The notes: generated by a model from the letters alone, not told the origin. A stretch of 64,000 bases of DNA from Parelaphostrongylus tenuis (GCA_019055375.1 JAHQIW010000191.1:271651-335650), one strand, 5' to 3'; shown: positions 11,847-22,391, numbered from the stretch's first letter. Program-made: numbers and translations.

Positions 11847-11937
11847 GAATCAAATCCGTACCCTTCCTAATTACACAACGTGAAAGAAACAACAAACAAA
11901 AACAACAAGAAAAACGCAAAGCAGTGACGTCACTCCC

Positions 11938-12072
11938 CTTGAGGACGAACGGCCGTGACGCGGTCGGTTGTAGAGCAGTAGTGACGGCAGCGTTTGGCGA
12001 TCGCGCGTCCGGTACCGACACCATTTCGACGTCCGGTGAATCGGCGCCTGTTGTCGACGGCTCAGTCGACAT
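11938..12072 (-). CDS. rbx-2: Rbx2/RNF7-type RING-box protein, first exon
   Basis: Starts at ATG 12072-12070 and encodes MSTEPSTTGADSPDV onwards, a Ser/Thr/Pro-rich N-terminus. It ends ASRPFVLK, which joins KWNA of the last exon to give FVLKKWNA, as in nematode RING-box proteins. The junction AAG/AAA is in phase. The bases after the last Lys codon are GGGAGTG instead of the expected GTGAGTG, so no standard GT donor lies at the boundary. The GT four bases further on would break the frame. The exon assignment therefore rests on the protein match and on distance, and the donor may be altered or miscalled. Confidence 0.72.
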
Positions 12073-12405
12073 CACTGCTCACCGCAACAGCTTTCGAATA
12101 AATTCTGAGCACGTCTAGATCACGAAGCGCAGCCTCTTACACACAACTAGATGGACACGGAAAAAGAGAGGAAAAAAATAGAAAGGAAAAAATAACAGGA
12201 AAGAGAGAAGGGAAAAATTAGCGTGGAGATACGACCGAGAGTAGAGGATGGCTCCTAGCACAGCCATCCAATAGCGCGCTCCAATCGAAAATTGCGACCT
12301 TCCGAAAGTCCGATCAGAGGGCGATTTCAACGTGCGCGTTTTTAGAACCTTAGTCGTTTTATTTTTTTCATCTTTCTTTGATTTCATTCCATTTGAATTC
12401 TTTGT

Positions 12406-12660
12406 GGGGACGCCATGGCCGAGTGGTTGTGATGCTCGTCGCGGCGGGCATGGGCTCGACGCCGCTCCCTAGACTCTCCGGCAGTCAACAACAACACCCC
12501 ATGAAACTCCACAGCCAGGCTATCCTCGAGATTATAGAGAGACGGACGGGCTCAACCATTAATCTACGTCGTTCAAGAAGAAGGCGAAAAACGAATTGAA
12601 CCCCATCTGGGATCCACACAGTAAAGAAAAACACTGTGAAGACGGATCAATAAAGTGCCA
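12406..12660 (+). mobile_element. SINE-2 copy (tRNA-derived)
   Basis: Starts with ATGGCCGAGTGGTTGTGATG (A box TGGCCGAGTGG). The body is shared with the other copies and ends in CACTGTGAAGACGGATCAATAAAGTG. The B box is weak. Confidence 0.82.
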
Positions 12661-12719
12661 AAAATTGCCCAAGTCTTTGTCTGTCATGGCTAGAGTGTTG
12701 TTTCCTAGAGAACACTCTA

Positions 12720-12998
12720 TGTCTAGGCGACTTGAGGTTGGAAATTGTAGTCGTGCTAGCGATGGTTGTTGATGTTTGTCCGACGGCCGACGATTCGGCG
12801 ACTTCGCCTTGCTTACTCAGGCCCTCGAACTACTATTTTCATCCACTTGACGTCGCTCAAATAAGTAGAGTGTAACTTTGGTTTCGAGTGTTTTCTTAAG
12901 ACCACAGCTCAAATTTTAATATGCCTTGCAATCATTTTGAGCCACGCATGTTTGACAGACCACTGACGTGCGTGGCTCAGAAATGATTGCAAGGCATA
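12720..12998 (-). repeat. Penelope-end-like segment with a strong inverted repeat
   Basis: The minus strand carries a decayed GGCGAAGTCGCCGAATCGTCGG-like piece resembling the hammerhead-like motif of the Penelope ends, and TTTGAGC/TCGAAA blocks shared with 47185-47560. At the right, arms 12920-12950 and 12968-12998 (TATGCCTTGCAATCATT and its complement) form a near-perfect hairpin around a 17-base loop. Confidence 0.5.
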
Positions 12999-13007
12999 AG
13001 TGGAATC

Positions 13008-13822
13008 GGTTCTTTTTGGTTACAAGGGGAAGAATGAAAAACCGATTCATCTTTTAGAGAGGAATTATTCATAGGAGTGTTAGTAACCGATCGAAAGCCG
13101 AGACCTCAGGCTACATTCCCAAGTCACCAGCTTTCGAAAAGGCTTCTTTTTGACGTGGCTACAAAATGAGATATCTTTCGTCACAGACGCGCATATTTCT
13201 TGCCGGACAGAGCTCTTTCTTTGGACTATTAGTAATCGTTCGAAAGCGTAATCGTTTCTGATTCCAGCGATTTGCTTATGTCGTGGAAAGACCGTTTCTC
13301 CGCAACGTAGCAGTTAAAGAAGTTGACTTCCTAGGGCTCGACCAAGGTACTTGGCCAATTCACGTGCCGCTAGGTACGGCGGCCCCGTGCGCTGACGCGA
13401 TGATCAGTCGATTTTGCACCGGTCTTACGACATCGCGCCAACGCACGCGATCGCCGTACCGAGTGGCACGTGAATAAGTTAAGTACCTTGGTCGCGCCTG
13501 CGAATTCAACTTATCATACCTTCTACGTTGCGGTGAAACGGTCTTTTCGGGATATAAGCAAATCGCTGATATCAGCAACGATTACGTTATCGAACGGTTA
13601 CTATTAGTCCAAAGAAAGAGCTCTGTCCGTCGAGAAATATACGCGTTTGCAATGAAAGAAGTCTCCTTTTGTAGCAACGTCAAAAAGAGGCCTTTTCGAA
13701 AGCCGGCGACGTGAGACTGTAGCCTGAAATCTCAGCTTCGAATGGTTACTAACCATCCTATGGATAGTTCCTTTCCAAAGAATGAGATAGGTTTTTCATT
13801 TGTCCCGTTATACTCGAACTTT
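13008..13822. mobile_element. Foldback element, about 815 bp, nearly whole-length inverted repeat
   Basis: The left half (GGTTCTTTTTGGTTACAAGG, AACCGATCGAAAGCCGAGA, TTCGAAAAGGCTTC, CTATTAGTAATCGTTCGAAAG, GGAAAGACCGTTTC) recurs as its reverse complement in the right half down to TTTTTCATTTGTCCCG. The centre is near 13400. No coding potential is visible. A transcript would fold into a long hairpin. Confidence 0.78.
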
Positions 13823-13849
13823 TTAGTATTTGTACTGAATTTTTCGCAG

Positions 13850-13960
13850 TGTTATGATGTTTCGAATATACCTAAGCGAATGTTATATTATGTTAGAGCA
13901 CGCGTCCCCGGTATGGATGAAACGCGGGTTCGATCTCCGCCTGTACCCTTATAACCGAAA
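13850..13960 (+). mobile_element. SINE-3 copy
   Basis: Carries TTAGAGCACGCGTCCCCGG, ATGAAACGCGGGTTCGATCTC (T arm with GTTCGATC B box) and the upstream GTGTTATGATGTT body that accompanies most copies in the opposite order. Confidence 0.6.
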
Positions 13961-14341
13961 AGAACCTTCAAGTCTTCCTAAATTGCGTATATTAAGGAGG
14001 GATGGTTGTTTACGTGTATTAACAATTCTGTATCACTTAATTTGATCCACATGTCCTCCCAGTTTTGAGGATAGCCAAGGTGTACGTTCTTAGGGTTTTC
14101 GTGATTGATAGCCGGAGTGTTGGGGGAGGGGAAGGGTCAATACCTCGTCGAGCCGTGCCGTGCATCCCCGACCACTCGACCACAAATATTAGTCATCAAA
14201 GTTAAGGTTTGCAAGGAAGTGGTCTTCTTAAATGTTTTTCCTGTTTTGTTCACTAAAGAGGAATCCGTAGTAGAGTTTTATATCTTCATTTCCGAAGAAA
14301 ACTAGTAATATACCGGTTTTTAAACATTTCATTTCGAGATA

Positions 14342-14417
14342 ATGGAAGGCGGTGCAACGTCGGTGCCTGGAGGAACATCTGCGCCAAAATCGACTAGTAT
14401 GATCTACATTTGCGGAG
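14342..14417 (+). CDS. rpb-12: RNA polymerase I/II/III subunit Rpb12 (RPABC4), exon 1
   Basis: Small zinc-binding subunit shared by all three nuclear RNA polymerases; it helps assemble the core. Exon 1 starts at ATG 14342 (MEGGATSVPGGTSAP) and ends STSMIYICG plus one base before a GT donor. This is the first half of the family's MIYICGECH zinc-ribbon motif. Exons 2 and 3 complete the protein with phases 1 and 1. The spliced product is about 63 residues, the usual family length (58-62). Confidence 0.95.
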
Positions 14418-14611
14418 GTTCGTGTCCTTCCATTTTTTCCTTCTTTCCTCCTCTTTCCTCTTTCTACTGTCTTTCGTTCTTCCGTCTCTTTTCTTTTTTT
14501 CTTTTATACGATTTCTAGCAGCGAATGCAATTCACTCTTCGCCGTCCATATCAAATTTTTAACCAGGCTCTAGTGGAATTCATAATTCTGAGTATGAGAG
14601 ATCTTTTTCAG

Positions 14612-14704
14612 AATGTCACTATGAGAACGAAATTCGTCCGAAAGACGCGATTCGATGTCGAGAATGCGGCTATCGAATTCTATACAAGAAGAGAAGTCGG
14701 AAAC
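14612..14704 (+). CDS. rpb-12: Rpb12, exon 2
   Basis: After CTTTTTCAG, reads [23 protein letters not shown] and LYKKRSRK, giving the four zinc-binding cysteines (CGEC with exon 1, and CREC). It ends with one base before GTGAGT. This is the conserved core of the family and leaves no doubt about identity. Confidence 0.96.
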
Positions 14705-14842
14705 GTGAGTTTTTGCGGTTAACCCTTTGAGAACCAGCACTGACAGCCAGGCGGCGTCGCGCCATCGCTTTCGCGGCAGTCGTGGGAGGCTACATGTGCT
14801 TGTCTGTGCATGCATGCGTGGCTGTATACGCCTGTGTTCCTA

Positions 14843-15002
14843 CAAGACTGTTTTCCCCAGACGAGCCTGTTACCAATTTGCCGACCCCGAGGGGTAGGGG
14901 GGACGGATGGTTTGGTGAACCATGAGAGCGAGATCGACCCATCGACCTAGTGTGCAACGCAGAGCACTCTGCGAACTCCAAACCACTGCCCCGCATGCGC
15001 TC
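14843..15002 (-). mobile_element. SINE-1 copy, 3'-truncated
   Basis: The tRNA-like head is at the right (GCGCTC at 14998-15003). The body ends at about 14846 and lacks the tail. It lies in Rpb12 intron 2, and inside sequence that begins TTAACCCTTTGAGAACC at 14720. Confidence 0.72.
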
Positions 15003-15298
15003 CTGTTTATAAAAAAATTAGGTAAATGGGCGTTATTCTTACTCAGAGTACGTTTATGAAAGTTTATTCACAAGCATTCTACCTTTTCGTGGCGATGAAG
15101 TTTCCCACTAAGAACTCAACCATATAAAATATTAAACAACTTACTATAAAGTTGAAGCAACGCACTTTGAAAGCAAAACGTTATCTTTTCTATTCGTAAA
15201 ACGTGGTATGAAGATTGAACCAGAAATCAGGCTTAGCATAAAAATCGACATTTTAAAAGCTATCGAATGACTACAAGAACATCGACTAAAAAAGGAAC

Positions 15299-15906
15299 TG
15301 ATTCTTCGTGATTAAAGGGATAAATGAAAAATCGACCTCATTCGCTAATTAGGAACCTTTCTTAGCTAAGACTAGGCTACAGCCCCACGTCGCCGATTTT
15401 CGAAAAAGCCTTTTTTTTGACGTCGCTACGGAAGGAGATTTCTTGCGTTGCAGACGTGCATGCACATTTCTCGCCGGACCTAGATTTTTGGACTTATAGT
15501 AATCACTCGGTAGCGTAATCGTTTCCGATTCCAACGCTGTGCTTTTGTCCTGAATAGGCTATTTTCTCTGAAATGCAGTACGTGAAATAAGTTTAATTTT
15601 CTATCTGCGATCAAGGGAGAAAAGGTGTTTTCAGGATATAAACGCAGCGCTGGAATCAGAAACAATTACGCTATCGTATGGTTATTACAAATAGTCCAAA
15701 GAGAGAGTTTGGCGAGAAGTTTGTGTTTCTGAGACATAGTTTTGTGTGAATTTTACAGCGTTATAAAAGGATCTTTTCGAAAACCGGCGACATGGAGCTG
15801 TAGCCAGAAATCTAAGCTTTCGAACGATTATTAATATTCCTATGAAAACTTCTTCTCCAACGAATGAGGTCGGTTTTAATTTGTTCCCTCACAAGCAGAA
15901 AAAACC
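15299..15906. mobile_element. Foldback element, about 600 bp
   Basis: Outer arms (GATTAAAGGGATAAATGAAA at the left, complement ending TTTGTTCCCTCACAAGCAG at the right) and inner blocks (GTAGCGACGTCAAA-type, GCGTAATCGTTTC, CTGGAATCAGAAAC) pair across a centre near 15590. It lies in Rpb12 intron 2. Confidence 0.75.
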
Positions 15907-16084
15907 ATGGAACCGTGTTATATGCCAATTGGAAATATGTTTCCTTCCATAGCTATCTGATTTCCTCGTTGAAACATAACCAATATGGAAGTAATGTGGA
16001 GCATGTGGATCGTCTTTTTTTCTCTCCTTTAGACCGCTTCTTCTATAGTCCTGCTCAGAATGATGTAATCTAATAAGTATGTAA

Positions 16085-16285
16085 CATATTTTGAGCCGTT
16101 AAGGCTAGTGCTGTACAGACGCCTGTTTCGCCCTATTAGAACTCATCAGTAGCACTCTCCCTTGGTTCAGCCGATCCCCTGAGATTGAATAATCCTTTAT
16201 AAAGGAATCGACGCCGAGCAAAAAATCAGCACAAGTCAGATGATGGAATTACCTGGCATTGTGGTAACTGGCAGTCGAGGTTCTG
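16085..16285 (-). mobile_element. Hammerhead-bearing dispersed repeat, copy 1
   Basis: About 200 bp. The minus strand shares GCTCGGCGTCGATTCCTT, GATCGGCTGAACC, the hammerhead core and the end block GCTCAAAATATGTTAC with the units at 41625-42050 and 44290-44480. Confidence 0.75.
16107..16156 (-). ncRNA. Hammerhead ribozyme motif, three helices
   Basis: The minus strand reads AGTGCTA, core CTGATGA, helix II GTTCT/GGGC-type hairpin, GAAA, helix III ACAG-GCGT-CTGT, site GTA, then CAGCACT. Helix I pairs GTGCT with AGCAC but has an A/C mismatch next to the cleavage site. The conserved core is intact. Confidence 0.75.
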
Positions 16286-16624
16286 GATTTTACAATGAAT
16301 CATACCTCTCCTTTCGACCGCTTCGTTCTTTTTTCATTGAGATTACATAATTCCATGATGATGTTTCCTTAGAACTAGAATTCGCGTCCTCGCATCCACT
16401 GTCTTAAAGGTTCAGATACGCAAGCAGACAGTGTGCATGTCTGGCTGTCTGCGCCTGCTTTCCCACGAAACACGCCGCCATTTCAGTCGCTTAGTGAGAT
16501 TTGGTGGCGCGGCACGATACGAAACGTATCGTTTGGTCCTAAAGGGGTTAACGGGTTCTGTTCCTGGCCCAGATATATCTATATCTTCTTTCTTTCAAGT
16601 CTTTTTTGAACGTTGATCTTTTAG

Positions 16625-16647
16625 TGATGGTCTATGACGCTCGGTGA
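16625..16647 (+). CDS. rpb-12: Rpb12, exon 3 (terminal, 23 bp of coding)
   Basis: After CTTTTAG, the single base carried from exon 2 plus TG gives Leu, then MVYDAR and TGA. This is the invariant C-terminal VFDAR/VYDAR of Rpb12. The 1.9-kb intron 2 before it holds a SINE-1, a foldback element and a hammerhead repeat. Confidence 0.93.
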
Positions 16648-16751
16648 ACGAGATTTGCGTGAAAACATCGAATAACTTTCGTCGTTTACTACTAGTTGTT
16701 ATTGATTTTTGTTAGAATCGAGTAGTCTGGTGTTATACTATATATGGAGCG

Positions 16752-16766
16752 AATAAAACGAATAAA
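16752..16766 (+). promoter_or_regulatory. Poly(A) signals of Rpb12
   Basis: Two AATAAA hexamers begin at 16752 and 16761, about 105 bases after the stop codon. Confidence 0.7.
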
Positions 16767-16929
16767 AATGTCAATAAAATCATCTTCTTATTTCATATTC
16801 ATGTGAGAGCCTTTGTGTATAGCTGAGATCCTCACATTTAGAGCAAATTACTGAAAGAATTATACCTTATTTTAAAGTTATCATGTCCTCATTCAGCTCA
16901 CTATGGAATCCTGCATGTTATTGACGTTC

Positions 16930-17118
16930 TTACGAGCCAATAAGCTTTGGCGTTTGAGTGAAAAGCAAATTTACTCCCGTTTTGTTCAGAAATTCCCCTC
17001 TACACAGCTTGATGTGACATTGTGGTAAATAGGTGTTCCTCCATGTCCAACTGTAATGTTCTGCAGGAGGTTCGGATATGAAGTGATCCAGTATGTGTCG
17101 TTCGACGTCTCTCTTCAA
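16930..17118 (-). other. Unassigned 62-codon open frame
   Basis: Reads ERHILDHFISEPPAEHYSW, then LPQCHIKLCRGEFLNKTG and LLFTQTPK. The composition looks protein-like rather than random, but I do not recognise it. It may be a fragment of a mobile-element protein. No splice sites fit clearly. Confidence 0.25.
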
Positions 17119-18058
17119 AATAGAGCAGCAAGCCTATTGACGCTTAATCGTGTGAAAGTATGATGTGATTTCTCCACATTTTCTTCCCAAACGTCTACTT
17201 TTACTTCACTGAGACTTCGTTTCCCGCTCCATCTGCCTAGTGATGTGTATGAAAAGCTATTATCTAAAACTAGTAGTTTCTGAAGTCTCTTCTTTTTTAG
17301 TAGTTAACACGTTATATTTGAGTTCTACGGCGGATACTAACATCCTAGCTGCATTAGCACACTGAAGTTTGGAAATTAAAGAAACTTTATCACTATTATA
17401 AGTGCTGTGAGTTTGTAGACCTTCTCCGATGAAGTTCAGAATCTCTATGACAACGTATAAAACTCTCATTAACAACAGCAGAAGAGTAGAAGATTTATTA
17501 CAATTGTAACAGCAGTACAATTTATGCCGACATAGGTAGCGTCGACCGGGGGAGGGTGATACGCGCACGTATGGCGACTAGATGGTATAATAATGGGCAT
17601 GCAGCGGTCAGACAGGAGTTACAAGGATGACAATGATGATGACAATTGGGCAATAATGCTTATCGACTATGGTAACGCGTAATAATGAAAGAGAGTTCAG
17701 TGAGATAAACGGGGAAAAATAAAGGCCGCCGCGGCCGTTTGTACCCGACATGAAAGATCAGAGACAATGCACGACGGGAAACGGGGGGATTTACGACATA
17801 ATACATCTAATACAAAATATCTATGAATGGTTGGGAGGGGCATATAAACAAGTGGTTTCAAGATCATGATACGACCGTTTTCACAGGAATTCCGATAGCA
17901 TCACGAGCTTCTCTTCTAGGAATGCGCTATAAACAAGGTGCGAAGTGCCGAGGAAGGTGAATGGAGGTTGTGAATACACATGACATACTCAGAGCCTGAC
18001 TGATCGAGCACGAGACGCATCACACAACGTCCGGACGACTGCTCCTTTATGCAAGGTG
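17119..18058. other. No gene recognised; probable 3' flank of CNOT2
   Basis: Beyond the CNOT2 stop codon (18059 on the minus strand) I find no exon and no clear AATAAA on the minus strand. Confidence 0.4.
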
Positions 18059-18193
18059 CTACGACGCTGGACGAGGCGCTGACGCATTCATGGAGGACGC
18101 AGTCGCTCCACCACCACCACCACCTCCAAACATTGCCGGCAATTTCGGCCGCTCTTCCAATTCTTTGTATTCTAGCTTCAGCTCCTTTGGTAT
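18059..18193 (-). CDS. ntl-2: CCR4-NOT complex subunit 2 (CNOT2/NTL-2), last exon
   Basis: Follows acceptor TTGATTTAG and reads IPKELKLEYKELEERPKLPA then MFGGGGGGG, a Ser/Ala-rich tail and TAG. Human CNOT2 has KEFHLEYDKLEERPHLP at the same place. This is the end of the NOT-box (NOT2/3/5) domain. CNOT2 is a scaffold of the CCR4-NOT deadenylase complex that controls mRNA decay and translation. The glycine run is not part of the domain. Phase 0 joins WRK of the previous exon. Confidence 0.95.
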   Translation of the reverse strand: MPKELKLEYKELEERPKLPAMFGGGGGGGATASSMNASAPRPAS

Positions 18194-18648
18194 CTAAATC
18201 AACGTCTTTAGTAAATCAGATTAGAGGATGATTAAGTAAGAGAAATGATTCAGTTCAAAAAGGGAGCTAATCGATTGGGTGATTAGAAGAAACTTCCCTT
18301 CTTTTGGAGCACCTAAACGATACATTGAGAATTTTATCAGTGTCCGATCGGTTTTTGCAAAACATTTCAAATGTCATTGGGGGTGCTTTCGTCGTACATG
18401 CATTGCCAAAACTGTAACCCATACACGGAAAATCTACTGAGTCATGGATTTCTTGTTTCTTGAAATATAAATTGTGAGTGGCGAACGGTGAAGTATCCCA
18501 TGAGCAGCTGCCCACACTCGAACATCGCGTGGATGTAGAGGATTTGTGAGGTTCAAAGGGACTAATCTATCAACAAAGTCGACGATTCTTTATACTTCTT
18601 TGCACTCTGTAAGAGAAGCACAACAAAAAATGCACCAAAGAATCACAC

Positions 18649-18784
18649 CTTACGCCACTGCAATGGGTCGAACACGTTGTACTGTCCCTTTTCGTAAGAT
18701 CCAGTCTGTTCCTTAACGCCACCATACTGTGATCGCGTTAACCAGTTTCCGTCAGTCTTATGGAACCGCCAATCACGCTGATAC
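18649..18784 (-). CDS. ntl-2: CNOT2, NOT-box exon (DWRFHK)
   Basis: Bounded by TTATTCAG and GTGTGA. Encodes YQRDWRFHKTDGNWLTRSQY, then GTYE-like GSYEKGQYNVFDPLQWRK, matching NRDWRYHKEERVW and YFFDCLNWRK of human CNOT2. The first base completes the Leu codon split from the previous exon (EL|YQRDW). Confidence 0.96.
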
Positions 18785-18925
18785 CTGAATAACATTCCTT
18801 TCACCTTTCAAAGAAGTAAGGATGTCTCCTCGAGTACTCATTAGTTGAGACACCGAACAGCCGCGTAAATTTATACGATTCCTTCATATGCTTCCTTCCT
18901 CATACATCTTTTTGTTCTTTTCCGT

Positions 18926-19560
18926 TAGACAGCATGGGATGAAGAAACGACCTCTTTCGTAGGAGAAGAACTTTCCATGAGAGTGTTAATAATCATTCGG
19001 AAGCCTAAATCTCTGGCTAGTGTGCTATGTGGGTATTTTCTAAAGGCAACCTTTCACAACGCTGTAAAACCCAAGATAGAATTATGTTTTACTTCGGCCT
19101 CACGATTTTACGCACAAAAACCTGTGAACGAAATGTTTCAGTATCAAAGTGATACATTTTATCTGGAGTTTATTTCGTGGGAGGGAAAAATTCCTAATTG
19201 AGTAACAAAAGTCGTACTTCACATGTGTGCCATTCCAACGCGTTCGATCAACCGATCGCAAAACGCCGCGTCGAATCGACGGCCATTAAACGCTTAGATG
19301 ACGCATTAGCCGATAAACAAGCGCACCGAAGGAACTCGATCATAATCTCCCTGCTACGCTGTAGTGAAACGGTCTTTCCAGACAATAAGCACAGCGTTGG
19401 AATGGTCGCAACTTACTCATTGAACGGTTACAATTTGCATTATGAGTTCTGTCCTGCGAGAAATATGCGCATGTAAAATAAAAAATCAAGCACACTATTA
19501 TAATCGCATAGGCTTTCAAATAACTTTTTAGATAAAAAACCCTTGTCCAGCGAAACAAGA
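18926..19560. repeat. Foldback-family element in CNOT2 intron, imperfect arms
   Basis: Starts GTTAGACAGCATGGGATGAAG and shares GAACGACC/AACGACCTC, CACAACGCTGTAAAA, CTGTAGTGAAACGGTCTTTC and GTCCAGCGAAAC blocks with complete elements. The right arm is only partly complementary to the left. Confidence 0.55.
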
Positions 19561-20378
19561 CCTGAGAAATCGAAGGTCAAAATGACCACCGTCTGCAAAA
19601 AGTTAAGATTTTGAAAAACCATATATATGACCCAACATTTATTCGGACATCTGTCGTGCACTGGTTAAATACTTAAGACGAAATCTATAGAGGTAATTTG
19701 TCAAAGGCGACTACCCATAGCTACGGCGGTGAGCAGTCCGTATTGGTGATGCCGGTCATCGAAGGAGAGTTGCTGGTTCAGTCTCCTCCCATGACTCTTC
19801 ACTTTCTTGGTGTCGATTAGTACTAAAGCCCCTCTATACACGTAATTGTAGGAAATAAAAAACTCTCAGCTGTCCTACAAATCACTACTTCATGATAAGA
19901 TACGTAGATCCTTGAGATAACTATGGAACTAACGCACAGGTTCCGCAAAACTGATTGCATCCGCTTCTATGTAAGTGATCTTATCGCAAACTGTAAGGAC
20001 GTTTTCGAATGCGGCTTTTACAGCATCGTTGAGAAAAAGCAAAAAAGTTGGATGTGCGTAGTTACCCCATGGATCTATGTCTCGTATTAAAAAGTAGTAA
20101 ATGTTAGACAAGTGAGTTTTTTGCTATAATAATTACATTATAGAAGAACCTCTATTCTTAATCAATGCCATGAAAATTACACCGAAAAAGTTATCGTAAA
20201 GCGTCGTGATGGGAGTTTGAACTAGCAACCTTCAAAAGAGCTCAAATCAGACCAACCAGGTAGATCAAGAACTATCTCGTCATCAGTATTGTGATAAACA
20301 TAGCAGTCCTTACAAACGTCCACTTTATATACTATTTTTCATGACGATACGACAGATATACCGCTCACAAGTACTCAC

Positions 20379-20521
20379 AATTCACAAGCAGCAGCTATTT
20401 GATACACTTCTCCTGGGCAGTTGTAGAACAAATAGAACAGCACATCCTCTGACAACTTGTTCAATTTCACTGGAGGCAGCTTATCTCGGATTTGAGCATT
20501 CGTCAAGTAATCATCGGGCAC
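20379..20521 (-). CDS. ntl-2: CNOT2, NOT-box exon (VPDDYLTN)
   Basis: After a TTCAG acceptor it reads VPDDYLTNAQIRDKLPPVKL, then SEDVLFYLFYNCPGEVYQIA and ACEL. This matches VPSEYLTNIHIRDKLA and DLLFYLYYMNGGDVLQLLAA of the vertebrate protein. Donor GTGAGT lies after GAATT (phase 2). Confidence 0.96.
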
Positions 20522-21041
20522 CTGAACATAGAACAGTGAAAAAAGTGAAACTTTTCCAACGAATTAAGGGAGAAGGTGAGAACGGGTAGCTATCAGATGA
20601 CTTTGTTGAAGTGTGACAGAACTGTACACACATTCTGATTTGAAAAAAAAAAATTTCTGTGGCAGCACTCACTATGCCTACGCATTTTATCGAAAAAAAA
20701 AGCTACAGTGAATCAGAGTTTGCAAAGGAGATCCAAAAAACAATAAGAAATGTAATTCGAATTTCTGGTGTCTTCTGTTGTCAAACTCCGACTTACGCAG
20801 GATACCTATGTCACAGCTTCGGACATGAATACGCTGATTGTGCTCAATTTTTTAGAAATCTCGATAAACATATGCTTCACATTCGTCAAACGACCCCAAG
20901 TGACTCATTTTATATCAATTAATTCAACACGACAAATGAAATCTTGGGAAAATATACGAATAAGTGGCATGGGGCACAATGAAAGAGTCGTGTAGACGAA
21001 AATAAAAGCAAAGAAAACAACATGATCAGAAATAAACATAC

Positions 21042-21113
21042 TTTCACGTCCAATTCGTGCGGTCGAATCGGGTTGTCGGCCCAAGACCACCGAAAGATGT
21101 GTACAAATGTCGT
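21042..21113 (-). CDS. ntl-2: CNOT2 exon with an apparent one-base deletion
   Basis: Acceptor TTTTTGCAG and donor GTATGT are sound. From the previous exon (phase 2) the frame reads ERHLYTSFGG, matching the family's NLYPKFAS. The downstream half only makes sense one frame over: WADNPIRPHELDVK, matching RPQDIDF and running into VPDDYL. The switch falls at GGTGGTCTTGGG, where one extra base would restore a Pro codon. Either the assembly lost a base or this allele is damaged. Confidence 0.88.
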
Positions 21114-21372
21114 CTGCAAAAAGACTAGTTATTGGCATTTAAAATCAGCTCCTTTTATTTTCCATATCTATAATAAGCACACAGCAACGTTGAGGGGGCT
21201 TCTAAACAGTGTCACATGTCAATCTAACTACTTACTGTCAACAATTTTGGAGATAACGTAAGACGACGCAAGTGCAACTGTATGATGGATTTTTACGGAC
21301 CGACGAATTATCAGCTTATTCTTACATCTACCTATCGACCATGAGAAGAATATAAAGATGAGCACAACTCAC

Positions 21373-21526
21373 TCAGATAGATTCAAATTCAGTCCAAGGG
21401 TGGTGAGGTCGTAGCCAAGCGCTAATGACACTATCGATGGGTTATCTACGGTGCGCAGGTAAGTTACGAGGCCAGCCATGCCAAATTGGTCAGCCAACAT
21501 CGTCGGAGGGATGTTTGATACCTCTC
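21373..21526 (-). CDS. ntl-2: CNOT2 exon (DQFGMAGL, LTTLGLNLN)
   Basis: After CTTATAG, reads EVSNIPPTMLADQFGMAGLV then TYLRTVDNPSIVSLALG and YDLTTLGLNLNLS. The DQFGMIGLL and DLTTLGLNLN motifs are hallmarks of CNOT2. Donor GTGAGT, phase 2. Confidence 0.97.
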
Positions 21527-21841
21527 CTATAAGAGATCAAAAATTAATTTGAGAAAACGTATGATAAGTGAGATACAAAGGAAACAGATTTCTACGTTTT
21601 CTCATCGCAGACTTAATTTGAAAATGAGGAGAGCGCTGCGATCTTCTACACAAGGAATAAGGCTAACCGTAATCTATTTGACCGATTGCGTCTCTGAAAC
21701 GAATGTCAACTAGCTAGCACCTTATCTACTACGTTTCTAAGCCAGTTAGCCGTGAAATCAAGAGCTCCTAACGAACAAGAGATAAATTTTAAAAAAAAGG
21801 AAAGGAAAAAAAGACAAAACGTCTTGGTTCAAGAAACAAAC

Positions 21842-21950
21842 CATCCGGATGGGTGATTATACCCCGAGCAGTCTCACCACTCGGACGAGCAAACGGATCA
21901 CCACTAGAAGTCGCATTGGAAGACATTGGCATATCGTTTGCAGCAGTCAT
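21842..21950 (-). CDS. ntl-2: CNOT2 exon (low-complexity linker)
   Basis: Follows CGATTTAG and reads MTAANDMPMSSNATSSGDPF then ARPSGETARGIITHPD, plus one base before GTTTGT. It is placed by phase between the DFPALPG exon and the EVSNIPP exon (HPDG|EVSNIPP). Confidence 0.88.
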
Positions 21951-22095
21951 CTAAATCGAGGTCGAAAAAACTCACAACGAATATACTGAGAATCCCCAAG
22001 TTACATGAAGGATAAACTGATTGAACTTGTTTTATGGTTGTTCTCTATAAAGAGCGACGCCATATATAGAAAAAAAAAACGATCCACTAGAGACA

Positions 22096-22391
22096 GAGGG
22101 ATAGAGCTCTCGGCGTTGATCAATTTCTGAGAGACGCGACATGCCTTCAACTCCATTCGTAGTATCGTGAAGATGATCGAATGCATTTCTTACCACAGTA
22201 TTGACTGCACTGACCTACCAACGTATTACATCAATGCTTCTACCCTCCTACAAAAGTCTGGTACCAATTCACCGATACCGAAAAGGTGGAAGGCTTGACG
22301 AGTCTTGAACAAGGAGTCGACCCTTCGATCAAAGACTGATCGACCACGTGTGAATTGCAGAGTACTACTGACCAATGCGCCACACGCGCTC
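22096..22391 (-). mobile_element. SINE-1 copy in CNOT2 intron
   Basis: Tail at left (GATAGAGCTCTCGGCGTTGATC), tRNA-like head at right ending GCGCTC. Moderately diverged. Confidence 0.78.

Noticed and set aside
18545..18595. Exon-like piece after CTCTTACAG reading SAKKYKESSTLLID as the CNOT2 end
   Set aside because: The exon at 18059-18193 (IPKELKLEYKELEERP) matches the family far better and is in the same phase, so the 18.5-kb piece is taken as intronic.
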